Shown: in pieces, positions 62,725 through 64,000 of the stretch
Layout of the letters: each line of letters starts with the position of its first letter
How positions within the stretch are numbered: position 1 is the stretch's first letter
Source: Streptomyces sp. NBC_01803
GTDB taxonomy: Bacteria; Actinomycetota; Actinomycetes; Streptomycetales; Streptomycetaceae
Reading direction: 5' to 3'
Assembly: GCF_035917415.1 (NCBI RefSeq)
Contig: NZ_CP109073.1
Span: 4,448,501 to 4,512,500, forward strand
Length of the DNA stretch: 64,000 bases
Program-made: the position numbers and the translations under genes
Notes under the pieces: generated by a model
What the model saw: the letters and a program-made list of their open reading frames with translations, nothing else
Told to the model about the DNA's origin: nothing
Database searches by the model: none

Positions 62725-63993
62725 GTGACGGCCATCGTCGACGAGCTGAGGTGGCGTGGGCTGATCGCCCAGTCCACTGACGAGGACGCATTGCGCAAGG
62801 CTCTCGCGGACGGTCCCGTCACGTTCTATTGCGGCTTCGACCCGACCGCGGCGAGCCTGCACGTCGGTCACCTGGTGCAGGTGCTCACCCTCCGTCGGCT
62901 CCAGCAGGCCGGGCACCGGCCGTTGGCGCTCGTGGGCGGCGCGACCGGCCACATCGGTGACCCGCGGCCGACTGCCGAGCGCACCCTGAACGACCCGGAG
63001 GTCATCGCCGAGTGGGTGACCCGGCTGCGCGCGCAGATCGAGCCGTACCTCTCCTTCGAGGGCGACAACGCGGCGACCATGGTGAACAACCTGGACTGGA
63101 CAGCGGGCCTGTCCGTGATCGAGTTCCTCCGGGATATCGGCAAGCACTTCCGGGTCAACAAGATGCTCACCAAGGACTCGGTCGCCCAGCGCCTGGCGTC
63201 CGCCCAGGGCATCAGCTACACGGAGTTCAGCTACCAGTTGCTTCAGGGCATGGACTTCCTTCAGCTGTACCGGCGGTACGGCTGCACGCTCCAGACGGGC
63301 GGTAGCGACCAGTGGGGCAACCTCACGGCCGGACTGGATCTGATCCACCGCCTGGAGCCGAACGCCGAGGTGCACGCGCTCGCGACGCCCCTGATGACGA
63401 AGGCGGACGGCACCAAGTTCGGCAAGACGGAGACCGGCACGCTCTGGCTCGACCCGGAGATGACCACGCCGTACGCGTTCTACCAGTTCTGGCTGAACAC
63501 GGACGACCGGGACATCTCCCGGTACACCCGGATCCTCTCCTTCCAGTCCCGCGAGGAATTGGAAGAATTGGAGAAGGTGACCGAGGAGCGACCGCAGGCC
63601 CGTACCGCGCAGCGTGCGCTCGCCGAGGAGCTGACCACGCTGGTGCACGGCGCCGACCAGTGCGCCGCCGTGATCGCCGCGTCGAAGGCGCTGTTCGGGC
63701 AGGGTGAGCTCGCCGCACTCGACGAGGCGACGCTGGCCGCCGCCGTTGCCGAGCTGCCGAACGCCAAGGTGAGCGAACTCGGCCCGGTCACTGACCTGTT
63801 CGCGGAGGTCGGCCTCGTGGCGAGCAAGTCGGCCGCCCGCCGCACCGTGAAGGAGGGCGGCGCCTACGTGAACAACGTGAAGGTGACCGCCGAGGACGCG
63901 GTGCCCACGGCCGACGAGTTGCTGCACGGGCGCTGGCTGGTGCTGCGCAGGGGCAAGAGGAACCTGGCGACGATCGAGGTCACCGGAGCCTGA
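62725..63993 (+). CDS. tyrS: Tyrosyl-tRNA synthetase
   Basis: 422 aa class I synthetase. HIGH-type motif HVGH in [13 protein letters not shown], tyrosine-binding [18 protein letters not shown] and [15 protein letters not shown]-type loop KFGKTETG, and a C-terminal S4 RNA-binding domain ([20 protein letters not shown]). Essential cytoplasmic enzyme. GTG start with AAGGAGA 9 nt upstream; normal length. Confidence 0.97.
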   Translation: MTAIVDELRWRGLIAQSTDEDALRKALADGPVTFYCGFDPTAASLHVGHLVQVLTLRRLQQAGHRPLALVGGATGHIGDPRPTAERTLNDPEVIAEWVTRLRAQIEPYLSFEGDNAATMVNNLDWTAGLSVIEFLRDIGKHFRVNKMLTKDSVAQRLASAQGISYTEFSYQLLQGMDFLQLYRRYGCTLQTGGSDQWGNLTAGLDLIHRLEPNAEVHALATPLMTKADGTKFGKTETGTLWLDPEMTTPYAFYQFWLNTDDRDISRYTRILSFQSREELEELEKVTEERPQARTAQRALAEELTTLVHGADQCAAVIAASKALFGQGELAALDEATLAAAVAELPNAKVSELGPVTDLFAEVGLVASKSAARRTVKEGGAYVNNVKVTAEDAVPTADELLHGRWLVLRRGKRNLATIEVTGA

Positions 63994-64000
63994 AGCGGCG

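Overview
The window is very GC-rich actinobacterial chromosome, almost certainly Streptomyces or a close relative. The signs are pervasive G/C third positions, frequent GTG starts, many genes whose start codon lies 6-7 nt after a TAnnnT -10 box (leaderless transcripts), GlnR-type boxes in front of nitrogen genes, an HrdA-type sigma factor beside dnaG, and a sugar ABC importer without its own ATPase. No rRNA, tRNA or CRISPR array was seen.

0-4.3 kb: a leftward two-gene unit of an alpha/beta hydrolase and a caspase-NTPase-WD40 protein that runs off the left edge. It has the architecture of a STAND-type conflict or immunity module and is the best candidate here for a little-described system. 4.0-9.2 kb: a small Cys-pair protein, an HTH-flavin oxidase-like fusion, a beta-phosphoglucomutase/GH65 disaccharide phosphorylase pair, and a universal stress protein. 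9.3-13.8 kb: leftward assimilatory nitrite reductase operon (FAD oxidoreductase, nirB, nirD) with a GlnR-like box upstream and two hairpins downstream. 13.8-20 kb: sulfotransferase, aminoglycoside 2'-N-acetyltransferase homologue, phosphinothricin-type acetyltransferase (start region tandemly duplicated), NmrA/AraC divergent pair, PAP2-lipid kinase fusion, cupin. 20-23.2 kb: nitrate reductase and, divergently, a sirohydrochlorin chelatase, with GlnR-like boxes on both sides of the intergenic region. Nitrate to nitrite to ammonium plus siroheme supply therefore looks like one regulon.

23.2-32.8 kb: dGTPase, ferredoxin reductase, nitroreductase, GNAT, a pyruvate-oxidase-type pseudogene with an internal deletion, an unrecognised protein ending in a decaproline tail, dnaG and hrdA. 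32.8-34.8 kb: remnant of a polymorphic-toxin locus (5'-truncated DUF6177-like gene, orphan ADP-ribosyltransferase tip, putative immunity gene, T7SS-associated gene). 34.9-36.1 kb: endonuclease V with an N-terminal module that is repeated as a separate gene just downstream. 36-45 kb: SDR/LuxR pair, DoxX, xylulokinase-like kinase, KhtTU-like K+/H+ antiporter, ArsR regulator with a decayed MFS partner, SRPBCC protein, small secreted protein, a decayed gene and an acetoacetate-decarboxylase-like protein.

45-53.7 kb: an isomaltooligosaccharide/dextran uptake locus: secreted GH27-type isomalto-dextranase-like enzyme, ROK regulator, GH13 alpha-1,6-glucosidase and binding protein plus two permeases, with a double palindromic operator in the divergent promoter. 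53.7-61.4 kb: PhoX-like protein, pentapeptide-repeat membrane protein, small PRC-barrel and membrane proteins, a DUF5994-like operon, a regulator remnant lacking its HTH, and a three-gene membrane unit. 61.4-64 kb: an IS5-type transposase remnant and a HEPN protein next to tyrS.
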